Shown: positions 34,606-44,507 of the stretch, in pieces
How the letters are laid out: every line of letters begins with the position of its first letter
Position numbering within the stretch: the first letter of the stretch is position 1
Origin: Desulfobulbaceae bacterium BRH_c16a
Lineage (GTDB): Bacteria; Desulfobacterota; Desulfobulbia; Desulfobulbales; Desulfocapsaceae
DNA length: 64,000 bases
Reading direction: 5' to 3'
Assembly: GCA_000961725.1 (NCBI GenBank)
Contig: LADS01000049.1
Coordinates: 62,001-126,000 of the forward strand
Notes under the pieces: model-generated
Seen by the model: only the letters and a program-made list of their open reading frames with translations
Told to the model about the DNA's origin: nothing
Databases searched by the model: none
Made by a program: the position numbers and the translations under genes

Positions 34606-36908
34606 GCCTGTTTTTTAGGATTCTCCTCTTTTTCTGCCTTATGGAAGATGAGCTCATTGTCCATAGGCTTCATATCGGGTTCGACGATAATTGAAATTTC
34701 AACACCATAGCGCTTTTCCATGTCATGCAGCTCGGCTCTCTTGTTGTTTTGCAGATAGGAAGCGACATCAAGGGGAAAATGGCACTCGATCCGCCCGACA
34801 ACCTTGCGGCTGGCTCCTGTCTGGATTCGCCGCAGGTAATAGAGAGAAAGCGTCTCAATCGATCTGACTGTCCCCCGGCCCTTACAATGTTCGCACTGTC
34901 GGTAGTTCCCTGCCTCGATAGGTGCACCAAGCTTCTGTCGGCTGATCTGCAACAGGCCGAATTTGGAAATACGGCTGAAATCGACTTTGGCCTTGTCTTT
35001 CTTCATCGCCTCCCTGACCTTTTTCTCCACGGCCTGGATATGCTTCCTGTTCCGCATATCGATGAAGTCGACAACAATTAAGCCGCCAAGATCCCTGAGT
35101 CGGAGTTGCCTTGCCAGTTCTGTGGCAGCTTCCATGTTCGCCTGAAAGATTGAAGCCTCGAAGTTCTTTCCCTTCGAGGTCGAACCCGAGTTGACATCGA
35201 TAGCGACCAGGGCCTCGGTCGGACTGATGACAATCGACCCACCCGAGGGCAGGCTGACCTGCGGCTGATAGATCGATTCTATCTGGTCCTCGACGCTGTA
35301 CTGGTTGAAGATCGGCCTTGCGCCCTGATGCAGGCGAACTTTAACGTTCCGCTGTTTCTCGGGCAGCAATTCGATAAATTTTTTAACCTGCTCGAGGGCG
35401 GTTCGATCATCGACCAGAATTTCCTCGATGGAGGGGTCGAAATGCTCCCGAAGAAACCTCAGCACACTTTCCTGGTCTTCATAAACCAGACCGACTCCCT
35501 GCATCTCCTGCCCTTTCTGCTTGATATCATCCCAAAGCTTCAGGAGATAGTTGACATCCCGGGACAAGGCCTCTTCATTGATGTCGAAACTTGCCGTGCG
35601 GACGATCCAGCCGATACCTTCCGGCAGATCGATGGAATTCATCGCTCCCCGCAGTTGCGATCTCCGCTCTTCGCCGGATATCTTCCTCGAGATTCCCGAA
35701 GAGTCGGAACCCGGCATAAGAACCACACATCTGCCGGGAATAGAGAGATAGGTGGTCATGTTCGCACCTTTTTTGCCCACCTCCTCCTTAACCACCTGGG
35801 CAAGAACCTCCTGGCCTCTTTCAAGAACATCGGCAATGGTGATCCTTTTCCACTGGTGGGTTTCCACCAGATGGCGAACTTCGCTGCTCAGATCCTGCTT
35901 GTAATATTCCGGATGAATTTCGCTGAAGGGAAGAAAACCGTTCTTCTCCGTTCCATAATCGACGAAAGCCGCCTGAAGGCTGGGCTCTATTGCGACGATC
36001 CGGGCTTTATATATATTGTTTTTGGTCTGGGTGCGGGAGATGGTAGAGACGTGAATGGACTCGAGCCGTCCGTCTTCAAGCAGAGCCAGTCGACACTCTT
36101 CGGGTTCCTCGGCATTGATCAGGAGCTTACTGACCTTCTTTACCTCCTCGAGAGGCTCTTCGAGTTCGAAAGGCTCCTCTTCTTCGCCTTCTTCCGGCAG
36201 CAGATCGTCATCATGGTAAAAATCACCTTCGCCGTCATCGTATTCCGTCCGTTCCGCCTCAAAATAGTCGGGAAGCGCCCGCAACTCGACAGCCGCCTCG
36301 CCTTCGGCAACTTCATCCGCCTGCAGGATCGTCTCCTCGAGCGGAATCGTCTTCTTCCCGCCTCTTTTACCCCGCCGCCCTCTGCTGCTCTTTTTTCGTC
36401 TTTCGCGAGGTTCTTTCTCTTCCTCCGCCGGAATATCGCCCGTAACAGGAAGAGCTTCGATGACTGACACCGGCGTCGCAACGATCGCTTCCTCTCCGGC
36501 TGGCTCCTCCTGGCTCTTGAGGTTCTTGGTTCTCGGCTTCCGGTTTCTCGGTGGTCGTTTTCTGGCCGGTTTAACCGAAACCGATATGTTCGGCTGATCT
36601 CCCTCCGCTTTCTCGTCCACCGCAATTTCTATTACCGCAACTTCCGGTGCTTCAGCCGCCACTGCTTCTTCTACCTTTTTCCTGGCAGTAATTTTGGCAG
36701 ATCTTCTGGGTCTTTTCCTGGCCGCTTCCTTCACCGGCTCGACAGCCTCCGTTGCAGCGCGAACTTCCTCGGTTGTCGTCCTATTCTCAACAGCATTCGT
36801 CGTATTCTCAACAGCATTATTTGTCGTCTTACTCTTCCACCAGGCCCCCGTCTTCGCCTTAACCGGGACAATCTTTTTTTCTACGTCATCATCTTTTTTT
36901 GTAACCAT
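34602..36908 (-). CDS. Ribonuclease E/G family protein with long N-terminal extension, 768 aa
   Basis: Single-strand-specific endoribonuclease for RNA decay and rRNA/tRNA processing. The S1 domain begins near residue 285 (NNIYKARIVAIEPSLQAAFV, YGTEKNGFLPFSEIHPEYY). The catalytic DNase I-like region holds VAIDVNSGSTSKG and LRDLGGLIVVDFIDM, and the zinc-link CEHCKGRG follows. Unlike E. coli RNase E, the extra sequence is N-terminal: about 245 residues rich in Lys, Arg, Glu, Ala and Pro (KKSSRGRRGKRGGKK), probably disordered and RNA- or partner-binding. A 21-base direct repeat (36782-36797, 36803-36818) encodes NAVEN repeats near the start. ATG 36908 follows GAGGA. Confidence 0.93.
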   Translation of the reverse strand: MVTKKDDDVEKKIVPVKAKTGAWWKSKTTNNAVENTTNAVENRTTTEEVRAATEAVEPVKEAARKRPRRSAKITARKKVEEAVAAEAPEVAVIEIAVDEKAEGDQPNISVSVKPARKRPPRNRKPRTKNLKSQEEPAGEEAIVATPVSVIEALPVTGDIPAEEEKEPRERRKKSSRGRRGKRGGKKTIPLEETILQADEVAEGEAAVELRALPDYFEAERTEYDDGEGDFYHDDDLLPEEGEEEEPFELEEPLEEVKKVSKLLINAEEPEECRLALLEDGRLESIHVSTISRTQTKNNIYKARIVAIEPSLQAAFVDYGTEKNGFLPFSEIHPEYYKQDLSSEVRHLVETHQWKRITIADVLERGQEVLAQVVKEEVGKKGANMTTYLSIPGRCVVLMPGSDSSGISRKISGEERRSQLRGAMNSIDLPEGIGWIVRTASFDINEEALSRDVNYLLKLWDDIKQKGQEMQGVGLVYEDQESVLRFLREHFDPSIEEILVDDRTALEQVKKFIELLPEKQRNVKVRLHQGARPIFNQYSVEDQIESIYQPQVSLPSGGSIVISPTEALVAIDVNSGSTSKGKNFEASIFQANMEAATELARQLRLRDLGGLIVVDFIDMRNRKHIQAVEKKVREAMKKDKAKVDFSRISKFGLLQISRQKLGAPIEAGNYRQCEHCKGRGTVRSIETLSLYYLRRIQTGASRKVVGRIECHFPLDVASYLQNNKRAELHDMEKRYGVEISIIVEPDMKPMDNELIFHKAEKEENPKKQA

Positions 36909-37048
36909 AATTCATCCTCTTTAGCCGTAAGCCTCCTTTTCGTTCAGCCTTCCGACATCTTTCTGGACAATCATCGGCATTCCCGGCCGGTCCTTCGGCC
37001 AGGCGATGCAACAATCACCATTTATTTTTAACGCTCATAACGCCAACC

Positions 37049-37170
37049 GGCATACATTCAGTAAGATCATTTTCAGACAAGGTCGTGGTCCCACCTGCAG
37101 GAGATGTTTCACCACAATTCGTTCAGGCTGTTATCCGGCCGAAAATGATTGAACTTACTGAACCCATGCC
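37049..37170. repeat. 122-base imperfect inverted repeat
   Basis: Left TTCAGTAAG plus TCATTTTC (37057-37074) pairs with right GAAAATGA plus CTTACTGAA (37141-37162), flanked by GGCAT/ATGCC. The right arm has a few extra bases between the two blocks. It could be a small mobile repeat or structured leader RNA. Confidence 0.6.
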
Positions 37171-37692
37171 TCCACTGGAAAATTCTAAACAAAGGAGTTC
37201 CCCCTGTTTTTAACCCCTTAAGAAGAAACTGCCAGATACTGCTGCTAGGATTCCTCTTGAAGGGTTCTCATCTCTCTCAAAGAGAGACGAAAAGAGTCCC
37301 GTTTCGGGATTAAGGAAAGAACGGCTTTGTTTCCGACATACTCGATTTGTAAAAGCTTCCCGCGCCGTCACTTCGGCGAAAACCGAAATGTATATCCAGA
37401 TGAAAACCCTGGGGTCCGGCTTCAGCGGTATGAAAAAAAAATGCCGTTTTCGAGCTTCTTACGAGTACATCATACTTGATTCTGTCACATTTGGAATACA
37501 TCTGTTCCCGTGAAACTAGTACTGTCTATTTAATGGAATTACAAATGATATTTATTATCTTCCGATCCTTAAGCAATCCCTGCGACCTCCTCCTTTTGAA
37601 GGCACAGCAATCGACATCGCATATCATTGGCTTTTCCCCAATCATATGGGATGGATATTTCTATTCCATCCGAAGAACCACATGAAATAAAC

Positions 37693-37721
37693 TTGACAGT
37701 GTTCGCTGAGAACCGTACATT
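37693..37721 (+). promoter_or_regulatory. Predicted lptD promoter
   Basis: Perfect TTGACA (37693-37698), 17-base spacer, TACATT (37716-37721), about 165 bases before the lptD start. Confidence 0.6.
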
Positions 37722-37887
37722 TCGAGCTTTGCTGAAACAGCGATACGTTGAGTCAAGTCTTTGCCGTAAGAGAAGGCACAATGCTGGTAAAAAAAGTAGC
37801 TCGGAACCAGACATAATACCCTTTTCCTAATAAAACGGAAAGCTTCATTGCAAACCATCGACAACAATCTCTCCGAAGGAGTTTACA

Positions 37888-40200
37888 GTGTCCCTTTGCC
37901 CGCCTCGAAATTCCAGTCTGCGTTTTGCCCTTGTCTTACTGTGTTGTCTGCAGGTGAACGGTATTGCCGAATACGCTCACGCAGAAAAGGTATCTACCGA
38001 TAAGTGGAACATTTCAGCCGACAAATTGCTGCGCTACGAAGATCCCAACAGCATTGTCGCCCAGGGTAATGTTATTCTCGAGAAAAAGGAACAATTTCTC
38101 CCCCAGCCGCCACAAGCCGATTTACAAACAACCTCATGGGCCGAACTGCTCGAAGAGGATGTCGAACAGCCTGAAAAAGCGGCAGAGGATGTCTTGAAAG
38201 AAGTCGCCCATGAATATCGCACGACAGTCACGATCGAAGCGGACTGGATTGTTTACGATGTGGAACTCGAATCCATCAAAGCCAAAGGAAATGTACGGAT
38301 AACGACGAACGACGACCAGTTGTCGGCCAAGGAAGCAACACTGAATCTTACCACCGAAACCGGAAAATTCACCGATGCGACAGTAGTCCGGCAAGAACTC
38401 AGCATGCACCTGGAAGGCAAAACCATCGAAAAAACCGGCTTCAATACGTATCGAATCATCGATGGATGGGTAATCACCTGCAAAGTGGAGGAAGGCGAAA
38501 CTCCACCGTGGAGCTTCGCCAGTTCGGATGCCGATGTGAAACAGGGCGGATACGCGGAACTGCGGCATGCAACATTCAGAATCAGAAATGTTCCGGTTTT
38601 TTATCTTCCTTACATGATAGTCCCGGCAAAGAACACTCGCCAGACCGGTTTCCTTTTCCCGGAATTCTCGTTCTCGGAAAACAACGGTTTCGGCCTGAAC
38701 TTTCCTTTCTTCCTCAATATTTCCGATTCCGCCGACCTCACCCTCTTCCCGGAATATTACTTTGATCGTGGTTTCATGCCCGGAGCCGAATTCCGCTATG
38801 TCTCGGATGAATATTCCAAAGGCATGTTCACGGCAAGTTATCTTGACGACCAGCTCTCGGATCCTTCCGAAACAGAATATTACAGCTCGACCGGCTATAC
38901 CCACGACAACAGCGACAGGTACTGGTTGCGGGGCAAAGCGGATCATACCTTCGCCGACGAGTGGCAAACCCGCCTCGATCTCGATATCGTTTCCGATCAG
39001 GATTACCTGAGTGAGTTCGATACCGGCGTGACCGGTTTTGAAAAAACCCACAATCGCTACCTGAGAACCTTTGGTCGCGGTTACCAGGATCAAACCGTTC
39101 CTTTCCGCGAGAATACCCTCAAAGCCCTGCGCACCTGGAGCGGCATGTCACTGGAAGGAAATCTCCTGGCGATTGACGACACCAGAACATTTGCCGGCGG
39201 CACCGACACCCCGCTGTGGAAATTGCCCAACGCCATCTTCTCCGGAGCCTTGCCGGTATCTGAAACCCGCTTCACCCTCGACTGGAATGCCGATTATGTC
39301 AACTACTGGCGGGAGGACGGAGTGGGCGGACACCGTTTCGACATTCGTCCTTCAATCGCTACACCGATTCCTCTCAGTGCATATCTCGAATCAAGGGCGG
39401 AAGTAGCTCTCAGGGATACTTTCTATCAAGTGCAAACCTATGGCGATGCCGAGTGGGAACAGGATAACAGTCAGAACAGATTACTCCCGGAATTCGAGAC
39501 CGAAGTGGCGACAACGCTCGAAAGAGACTTTTATTCAGGCGGCAACATCCCCAGTTTCGCCCACCAGGTACGGCCTTATGTAAAGTACGGGTATATTCCC
39601 GATGTTGATCAGGATGACCTGCCGATATTCGACAGTGTCGATAGAATCGACGACAAAAACGCCATAACCTATGGCTTCGACAACTTTTTGTTTGATAGGT
39701 CCGGGGACAATCCGGATGATATGCGCCAGACAGCATCGCTGCAAATAGAGCAATATTATGACCTGCGCAGTAAAATGTCGGATGAACCATTTGGTCCCGT
39801 CTCCGCAAAGCTGATCTGGAATGCACTCGAAAGAACAATGGTCACCTACAAGACCGATTACGATGTCTATGACAGCGAGTTTATTACCCACACATTTTCA
39901 GGGGAATACGGCAACAGTCGAGGAGATTATTTAGCCCTCGATTATAGTTTCAATGACGATCAGAATATTGAACAGATCAACGCCAGGGGACGGGCACAGA
40001 TCATCAACAGCTGGTTCGCCGCCGCGGAAGTCGAGCATTCAATCTCCCAGGATGAAACCAATAAGGCCAATGGTTCCCTCATCTACCAGGCGCTCTGCTG
40101 GTCTTTACAGTTTGAAACGAGATATACTCCGGCTGACACAACCTATATGGTGCTGTTCAACCTCGCCAACATCGGAATGCCGTTCGGAGTCAGTTTGTAA
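37888..40200 (+). CDS. lptD: LPS assembly protein LptD, 770 aa
   Basis: Outer-membrane barrel that inserts lipopolysaccharide. A signal peptide (ALVLLCCLQVNGIAEYAHA) is followed by the OstA/LptA-like N-terminal domain (WNISADKLLRYEDPNSIVAQ, SAKEATLNLTTETGKFTDAT) and the LptD barrel (FRIRNVPVFYLPYMIVPAKN, QTGFLFPEFSFSENNGFGLN, then aromatic beta strands to the end). The start is GTG 37888 with GAAGGAG nine bases upstream. Length is normal. The following genes concern the envelope and peptidoglycan, which suggests an envelope operon. Confidence 0.94.
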   Translation: MSLCPPRNSSLRFALVLLCCLQVNGIAEYAHAEKVSTDKWNISADKLLRYEDPNSIVAQGNVILEKKEQFLPQPPQADLQTTSWAELLEEDVEQPEKAAEDVLKEVAHEYRTTVTIEADWIVYDVELESIKAKGNVRITTNDDQLSAKEATLNLTTETGKFTDATVVRQELSMHLEGKTIEKTGFNTYRIIDGWVITCKVEEGETPPWSFASSDADVKQGGYAELRHATFRIRNVPVFYLPYMIVPAKNTRQTGFLFPEFSFSENNGFGLNFPFFLNISDSADLTLFPEYYFDRGFMPGAEFRYVSDEYSKGMFTASYLDDQLSDPSETEYYSSTGYTHDNSDRYWLRGKADHTFADEWQTRLDLDIVSDQDYLSEFDTGVTGFEKTHNRYLRTFGRGYQDQTVPFRENTLKALRTWSGMSLEGNLLAIDDTRTFAGGTDTPLWKLPNAIFSGALPVSETRFTLDWNADYVNYWREDGVGGHRFDIRPSIATPIPLSAYLESRAEVALRDTFYQVQTYGDAEWEQDNSQNRLLPEFETEVATTLERDFYSGGNIPSFAHQVRPYVKYGYIPDVDQDDLPIFDSVDRIDDKNAITYGFDNFLFDRSGDNPDDMRQTASLQIEQYYDLRSKMSDEPFGPVSAKLIWNALERTMVTYKTDYDVYDSEFITHTFSGEYGNSRGDYLALDYSFNDDQNIEQINARGRAQIINSWFAAAEVEHSISQDETNKANGSLIYQALCWSLQFETRYTPADTTYMVLFNLANIGMPFGVSL

Positions 40201-40269
40201 GCCAAGCCGATACCAAATATTTTTTCCCGAACGTATTGGGAAGAGGGTCGGCAAAGGAGTTCCAGTTTC

Positions 40270-41226
40270 ATGTACTATGACATTTTCAACGGCGATGCCG
40301 ATGGGATTTTTTCTCTCCATCAGTATCGTCTCGAAAATCCAGCACCAGACTGCAGGTTTGTCACCGGAGTCAAACGAGATATCCAACTGCTTGCGCAGGT
40401 ACACGACATAAGTGGCTGCTTCCTGACGGTTTTCGACATTTCGCTCGCCAGTAACCGGCCCGCGCTTCTCAAGCTTTTGCAGAACAACAATACTGTCCGC
40501 TATTTTGACCATCATTTCGCCGGAGAGATTCCCGACTCCAAGGCTCTTCAGCCATATATCGATGACTCACCCGAGACATGCACGTCACTCATAGTCAATC
40601 GCGAGTTGAGCGGCAGATATATTCTCTGGGCCATTTGCGGTGCTTTTGGCGACAACCTCCACCGTCAGGCGGCAGAACTTGCCAGGACGCAGCACCTTTC
40701 CAGCCGGAGCATCATGCAGTTACAGGAGCTGGGAGAATTATTCAATTACAATGGGTATGGTTCTTCTCTCGAAGATCTCCACTTTCACCCGCTCGAGCTC
40801 TACCAGGCAGTTCAGCCATTTGCCAGCCCTTTTGATTTTATCAATAACTCCTCCGAGCTTGATATTCTTCGCAATGGCTACAACGTGGACCTTGCCCTGG
40901 CAATGCAGCAACCGGAGTTGGACACTCCCGGCAAGAACAGGGTATACCTGTTCCCCGATGCCCCCTGGGCTCGCCGGATAGGAGGGGTTTTCTCCAATCT
41001 CAGGGCCAGGGAGCAGGCTGCCTCCGCCCACGCAGTCGTTACCGAAAACACAGACGGATCCTTGAGGATCAGTGTTCGCGCCCCGCTTGGAGATAAGCGG
41101 CATGCCGACAGTCTCTGCCGACTTTTTCCAACCGGGGGCGGCAGAGCAGCAGCTGCAGGTATCAACAATCTTCCTGCGGAAATGTTCAACCGGTTTCTCG
41201 ATACATTCAATTCTTTTTACTCCTGA
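40270..41226 (+). CDS. DHH-family phosphoesterase-like protein, 318 aa
   Basis: The N-terminus YYDIFNGDADGIFSLHQYRL carries the Asp pattern and YFDHHFAG carries the DHH motif; GGGRAAAAGINNLP near the C-terminus matches a DHHA1 domain. DHH proteins are manganese-dependent phosphoesterases acting on short RNA/DNA or cyclic dinucleotides, but the substrate here cannot be told. It lies 69 bases after lptD behind AAAGGAG and one base before mltB. Confidence 0.83.
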   Translation: MYYDIFNGDADGIFSLHQYRLENPAPDCRFVTGVKRDIQLLAQVHDISGCFLTVFDISLASNRPALLKLLQNNNTVRYFDHHFAGEIPDSKALQPYIDDSPETCTSLIVNRELSGRYILWAICGAFGDNLHRQAAELARTQHLSSRSIMQLQELGELFNYNGYGSSLEDLHFHPLELYQAVQPFASPFDFINNSSELDILRNGYNVDLALAMQQPELDTPGKNRVYLFPDAPWARRIGGVFSNLRAREQAASAHAVVTENTDGSLRISVRAPLGDKRHADSLCRLFPTGGGRAAAAGINNLPAEMFNRFLDTFNSFYS

Positions 41227-41227
41227 T

Positions 41228-42304
41228 ATGAATATACAGCTTGTCAAGACATTGCATACACAACATCTTTTTTTCATAAAACGTCATCTGGTGGCCGCAC
41301 TCCTGCTCATTATGTTTGCAGGCACCGCCAGTTTTGCAAGTGATGAACCACTGGCAGCCGATCTTGTGGCCGATAACCAGCTTATCGATCTCACTTCGGA
41401 AAAATATCAAGACCTCTTTCGCGAGTTGGAAGATGTACATGGTTTCACCAGACAACAACTGGCAGCCCTGTTCGCCGACCTTCGTATCGACAGGAAAGTT
41501 CTTCAGCTCATGGACCAGCAATGGGAGGCCAAACCCTATTATCAATACCGGCCTCTCTTTGTGACGCCGACTGTAATTGCCGTTGGCAAACAGAGTCTGG
41601 CCTTGTACCAGTCGCTTTTCGATCGCGTTGAAAAAGAGTACGGGGTAAACCGGGAAGTCATCGTAGCAATATGGGGGATTGAATCCAGATTCGGCACGAA
41701 TCAGGGCAACTTCGAGCTTAAGCGGACACTTAACACTCTTTTTGCCGCATATCCCCGTCGCTCGGATTTTTTCCGCAAAGAACTTATCAACTTCCTCATC
41801 CTCTGTAGAGAGAACAAGATCGATCCGCAAAGTGTAAGAGGGTCGTACGCCGGCGCTTTCGGTCAGTCTCAGTTCATGCCTTCGAGCTTCAATGAATATG
41901 CCGTTGATTTCGATGGCGATAACCGCCGGGACCTTATCAACTCGCTGCCGGACATTTTTGCCTCCATTGCCAACTACCTCAGTAAATTTGGCTGGGTGCT
42001 GGATGCCCCGGTATATGCCGAAATAGGCGGAACCCTGAACGCCGAGTTTCTGACAGCCGCGCACAAGACAGGGCGCAAAGGCTTTGTGGACTGGCAAGTG
42101 CTGGCCGAAACCCAGCAGATTGTCCTTCCCCCGCCACCCAGCGAAGGTCAGCTGACTATTGTCGGACTTGAACTGCCGCCGCAGGCTGGCGGAGGAATGC
42201 GCTTTGTCGCCGGTTACCCGAATTTCCAGGCAATTACTGCATATAACCACAGCAGTAAATATGCCATGGCAGTAACGGAAATGGCTGAAGCGTTTAAAAA
42301 CTGA
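41228..42304 (+). CDS. mltB: Lytic murein transglycosylase B-like, 358 aa
   Basis: Periplasmic peptidoglycan-cleaving enzyme of the SLT_2 family. Signal peptide LVAALLLIMFAGTASFASDE; catalytic glutamate in VAIWGIESRFGTNQG; GAFGQSQFMPSSF and DFDGDNRRDLINSLPDIFAS are MltB signatures. No lipobox, so probably soluble or loosely attached. ATG 41228 directly follows the DHH gene stop with no ribosome site, so translation is coupled; a longer frame runs back inside that gene. Confidence 0.92.
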   Translation: MNIQLVKTLHTQHLFFIKRHLVAALLLIMFAGTASFASDEPLAADLVADNQLIDLTSEKYQDLFRELEDVHGFTRQQLAALFADLRIDRKVLQLMDQQWEAKPYYQYRPLFVTPTVIAVGKQSLALYQSLFDRVEKEYGVNREVIVAIWGIESRFGTNQGNFELKRTLNTLFAAYPRRSDFFRKELINFLILCRENKIDPQSVRGSYAGAFGQSQFMPSSFNEYAVDFDGDNRRDLINSLPDIFASIANYLSKFGWVLDAPVYAEIGGTLNAEFLTAAHKTGRKGFVDWQVLAETQQIVLPPPPSEGQLTIVGLELPPQAGGGMRFVAGYPNFQAITAYNHSSKYAMAVTEMAEAFKN

Positions 42305-42316
42305 TCGACAGAAAAA

Positions 42317-43516
42317 ATGGTCATAGGATTACGTCTCAGTTTTCTTGCACCGTTTGCTCTGCTTGCTGCGGCTATTTCCCTAGCTACCTACTTTTTTTTC
42401 ATCCCGGAAAGATATCAACCTCTTCACCGTTTAGCCCCTGACGATATACGCGTGTTTACCGATGACATGGACATGGGCTCCCTCATTGAGTGTTCCCGGC
42501 GTCAGGTCGCTTATCTGAAAAAGCAGGATCCCGAAAAAATCATCGCCTTTGGCACGGACTATTACGACAACCGGTGGCTTCTCCTTTCCCTGGAAGAATT
42601 CCTGGCAAAACTGGAACAGCATCCTCGTGCCGACGAGCTCGATCTTTTCCTTCGTGACAACTACCTCTTATACCAGGCCGGGGGGAGAAAAGACCGGCGT
42701 GGCAGACACATGCTGGTAACCGGATATTATGAGCCGACCTTCGAAGGAAGTCTCACAGACCTGCCGCCGTTTCTGACACCTCTCTATACTCCGCCAAAGT
42801 CGCTTGTGACCGTAAAAAGCAATGACGGCGACCGGATCGGACGATACGACCACAACAATCACCTCGTCGACTACTGGAGCCGGGCCGAAATCGAAACAAC
42901 AGGGGTTCTTGCCGGGAATGAACTGGTATTCCTGAAAGATCCTTTCGACGCATTTCTTCTGCATGTTCAGGGTTCCGGGAAAATTCGAATGCCCGACAAT
43001 ACCATCCGTTCGGTCCGTTTTGCCGGTTCCAACGGCCTTCGATACAACAGTATCGGCAAGCTGCTGGTCGATGAAAAGAAGATGGCACTCGAAGACGTGA
43101 ATATCCCGGCCATCCGGGCCTATCTCATCGATAATCAGAAAGAACGGCAACGGATACTCCATCACAATCCCCGCTTCATTTTTTTTGAATGGGGTGACTC
43201 GCAGGGCCCCAGGGGGAGCAGCGGGGAAATACTTACCCCAGGCCGCTCGATCGCCCTTGACGGATCGGCTCTGCCGGGACAAGCCCTCGGCTATTTAGTC
43301 TCAAGAATGCCCACCGTCGGAGTCGATGGCCAAATTACCGGGTGGAAACCGCTGACCCGTTTTGTTTTTCCGCAGGATTCCGGAGCAGCCATCAAGGGAA
43401 CAGGGCGGGTAGACATTTTCTGGGGCGATGGAGAGTATGCGGAAATCGCCGCCAATCATATGAAGGAACAGGGCAAACTCTATTTTTTAGTGAAAAAAGG
43501 CTATCCTGGAGAATAA
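42317..43516 (+). CDS. mltA: Membrane-bound lytic transglycosylase A-like, 399 aa
   Basis: N-terminal membrane anchor (LAPFALLAAAISLATYFFF), MltA domain (HMLVTGYYEPTFEGSL, DPFDAFLLHVQGSGKIR) and a C-terminal 3D domain with catalytic aspartate (GTGRVDIFWGDGEYAE). It cuts glycan strands to 1,6-anhydro products. The anchor replaces the usual lipoprotein cysteine. Twelve bases after mltB, so two different transglycosylases are co-transcribed. Confidence 0.94.
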   Translation: MVIGLRLSFLAPFALLAAAISLATYFFFIPERYQPLHRLAPDDIRVFTDDMDMGSLIECSRRQVAYLKKQDPEKIIAFGTDYYDNRWLLLSLEEFLAKLEQHPRADELDLFLRDNYLLYQAGGRKDRRGRHMLVTGYYEPTFEGSLTDLPPFLTPLYTPPKSLVTVKSNDGDRIGRYDHNNHLVDYWSRAEIETTGVLAGNELVFLKDPFDAFLLHVQGSGKIRMPDNTIRSVRFAGSNGLRYNSIGKLLVDEKKMALEDVNIPAIRAYLIDNQKERQRILHHNPRFIFFEWGDSQGPRGSSGEILTPGRSIALDGSALPGQALGYLVSRMPTVGVDGQITGWKPLTRFVFPQDSGAAIKGTGRVDIFWGDGEYAEIAANHMKEQGKLYFLVKKGYPGE

Positions 43517-43523
43517 CATTATC

Positions 43524-44360
43524 GTGACAACCTCGGCCAGTATTGCGCCAATTATCACTCTTATCACCGACTTCGGCCTCAGGGACGAATATGTCGGCGT
43601 GTTAAAGGGGGTTATATTAACCCTTGCTCCGAAGGTTCGTCTTGTCGACATCACCCATCTCATCCCACCGCAGGGAGTACAAACGGCCTCTCACCTGCTC
43701 GCCAGATCCTGCACCTATTTCCCACCGGGGACCGTGCATCTGGTTATTGTCGATCCAGGCGTCGGTTCTTCCCGATCGATACTTGCCATTGCAGCCGACT
43801 CTCATTACTTCATCGGTCCGGATAACGGCGTCTTCACCCCCGTTTTTCTTCGCGCAGGCTCGCTCCGCGTACATCGGGTAACCGCAGCAGATCTTTTTCT
43901 TGACAACGTCGGTGCAACATTTCACGGTCGCGATATAATGGCCCCGGTAGCTGCGAGACTGGCCGCAGGCCTTGCTCTCGACCACGTCGGGCCGCGCATC
44001 CCGGTCGAAGACTGTGTACATACCCTTCAGGAAACCGGCATCCGGACGGGTGATATGCTCCAGGGGGAGATCCTGCATGTCGACAACTTCGGCAACCTGT
44101 GCACGAATATTACCAGACAAGAGGTCGAAATATTTGCCTCGGGCAAGGAGATCTTTATCTGGGTGAACGAGACCCTCATACCTTTCTGCCATGCATATGC
44201 CGACCAGGACAAGGGCAGGCTCCTGGCGCTTTACGACAGCCATGATTATCTCGAAATTGCGATAAACCAAGGCAATGCCGCACAAGAGCTGGATATGGCA
44301 ATCGGCTCAATTATTATTCTGTCTCGGCGCCGGCCGGATTTTTCGAATTCCCCGAGCTGA
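43524..44360 (+). CDS. SAM hydroxide adenosyltransferase (DUF62 family), 278 aa
   Basis: Family motifs ITLITDFGLRDEYVGVLKGV, DITHLIPPQGV, VHLVIVDPGVGSSR, FIGPDNGVFTPVF and GATFHGRDIMAPVAARLAAG. Members related to fluorinases hydrolyse S-adenosylmethionine to adenosine and methionine. Start is GTG 43524, seven bases after mltA, with GGAG upstream. A functional tie to the murein genes is not evident. Confidence 0.92.
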   Translation: MTTSASIAPIITLITDFGLRDEYVGVLKGVILTLAPKVRLVDITHLIPPQGVQTASHLLARSCTYFPPGTVHLVIVDPGVGSSRSILAIAADSHYFIGPDNGVFTPVFLRAGSLRVHRVTAADLFLDNVGATFHGRDIMAPVAARLAAGLALDHVGPRIPVEDCVHTLQETGIRTGDMLQGEILHVDNFGNLCTNITRQEVEIFASGKEIFIWVNETLIPFCHAYADQDKGRLLALYDSHDYLEIAINQGNAAQELDMAIGSIIILSRRRPDFSNSPS

Positions 44361-44384
44361 CTGTTTTAGATCGCAAAAGAAAAT

Positions 44385-44412
44385 TTGATATTTTAGTGGT
44401 TTTGAATACACT
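44385..44412 (+). promoter_or_regulatory. Predicted promoter of the exported three-gene cassette
   Basis: TTGATA (44385-44390), 16-base spacer, TACACT (44407-44412), about 95 bases before the first gene. Confidence 0.45.
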
Positions 44413-44507
44413 TATTGTTGAATCGAAGGAAGTTTTTCCAGGCCAACCTGTACTGCCGCTGCTCGCCGCTATTGGACAATCCTAAAGACTGAGGATTCAT
44501 CTTTATC

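Larger units (their letters stand above)
36909..37887. other. Non-coding gap between RNase E/G and lptD
   Basis: About 980 bases with only short random-looking frames (for example 37310-37501 minus, 37476-37685 plus). It holds several hairpins near the RNase E/G side (GGCCGG/CGGCCA near 36990, CTCTCT/AGAGAG near 37275, GTCCCG/CGGGAT near 37300), a large inverted repeat at 37049-37170, a hairpin GGATGGA/TCCATCC near 37650, and the lptD promoter. Confidence 0.65.

Noticed and set aside
35328..36467. 379-codon plus frame
   Set aside because: Mirror frame of the RNase E/G gene.
37310..37685. Short frames on both strands upstream of lptD
   Set aside because: 60-70 codons, no ribosome site, no recognisable pattern; the stretch looks like hairpin-rich leader and spacer.
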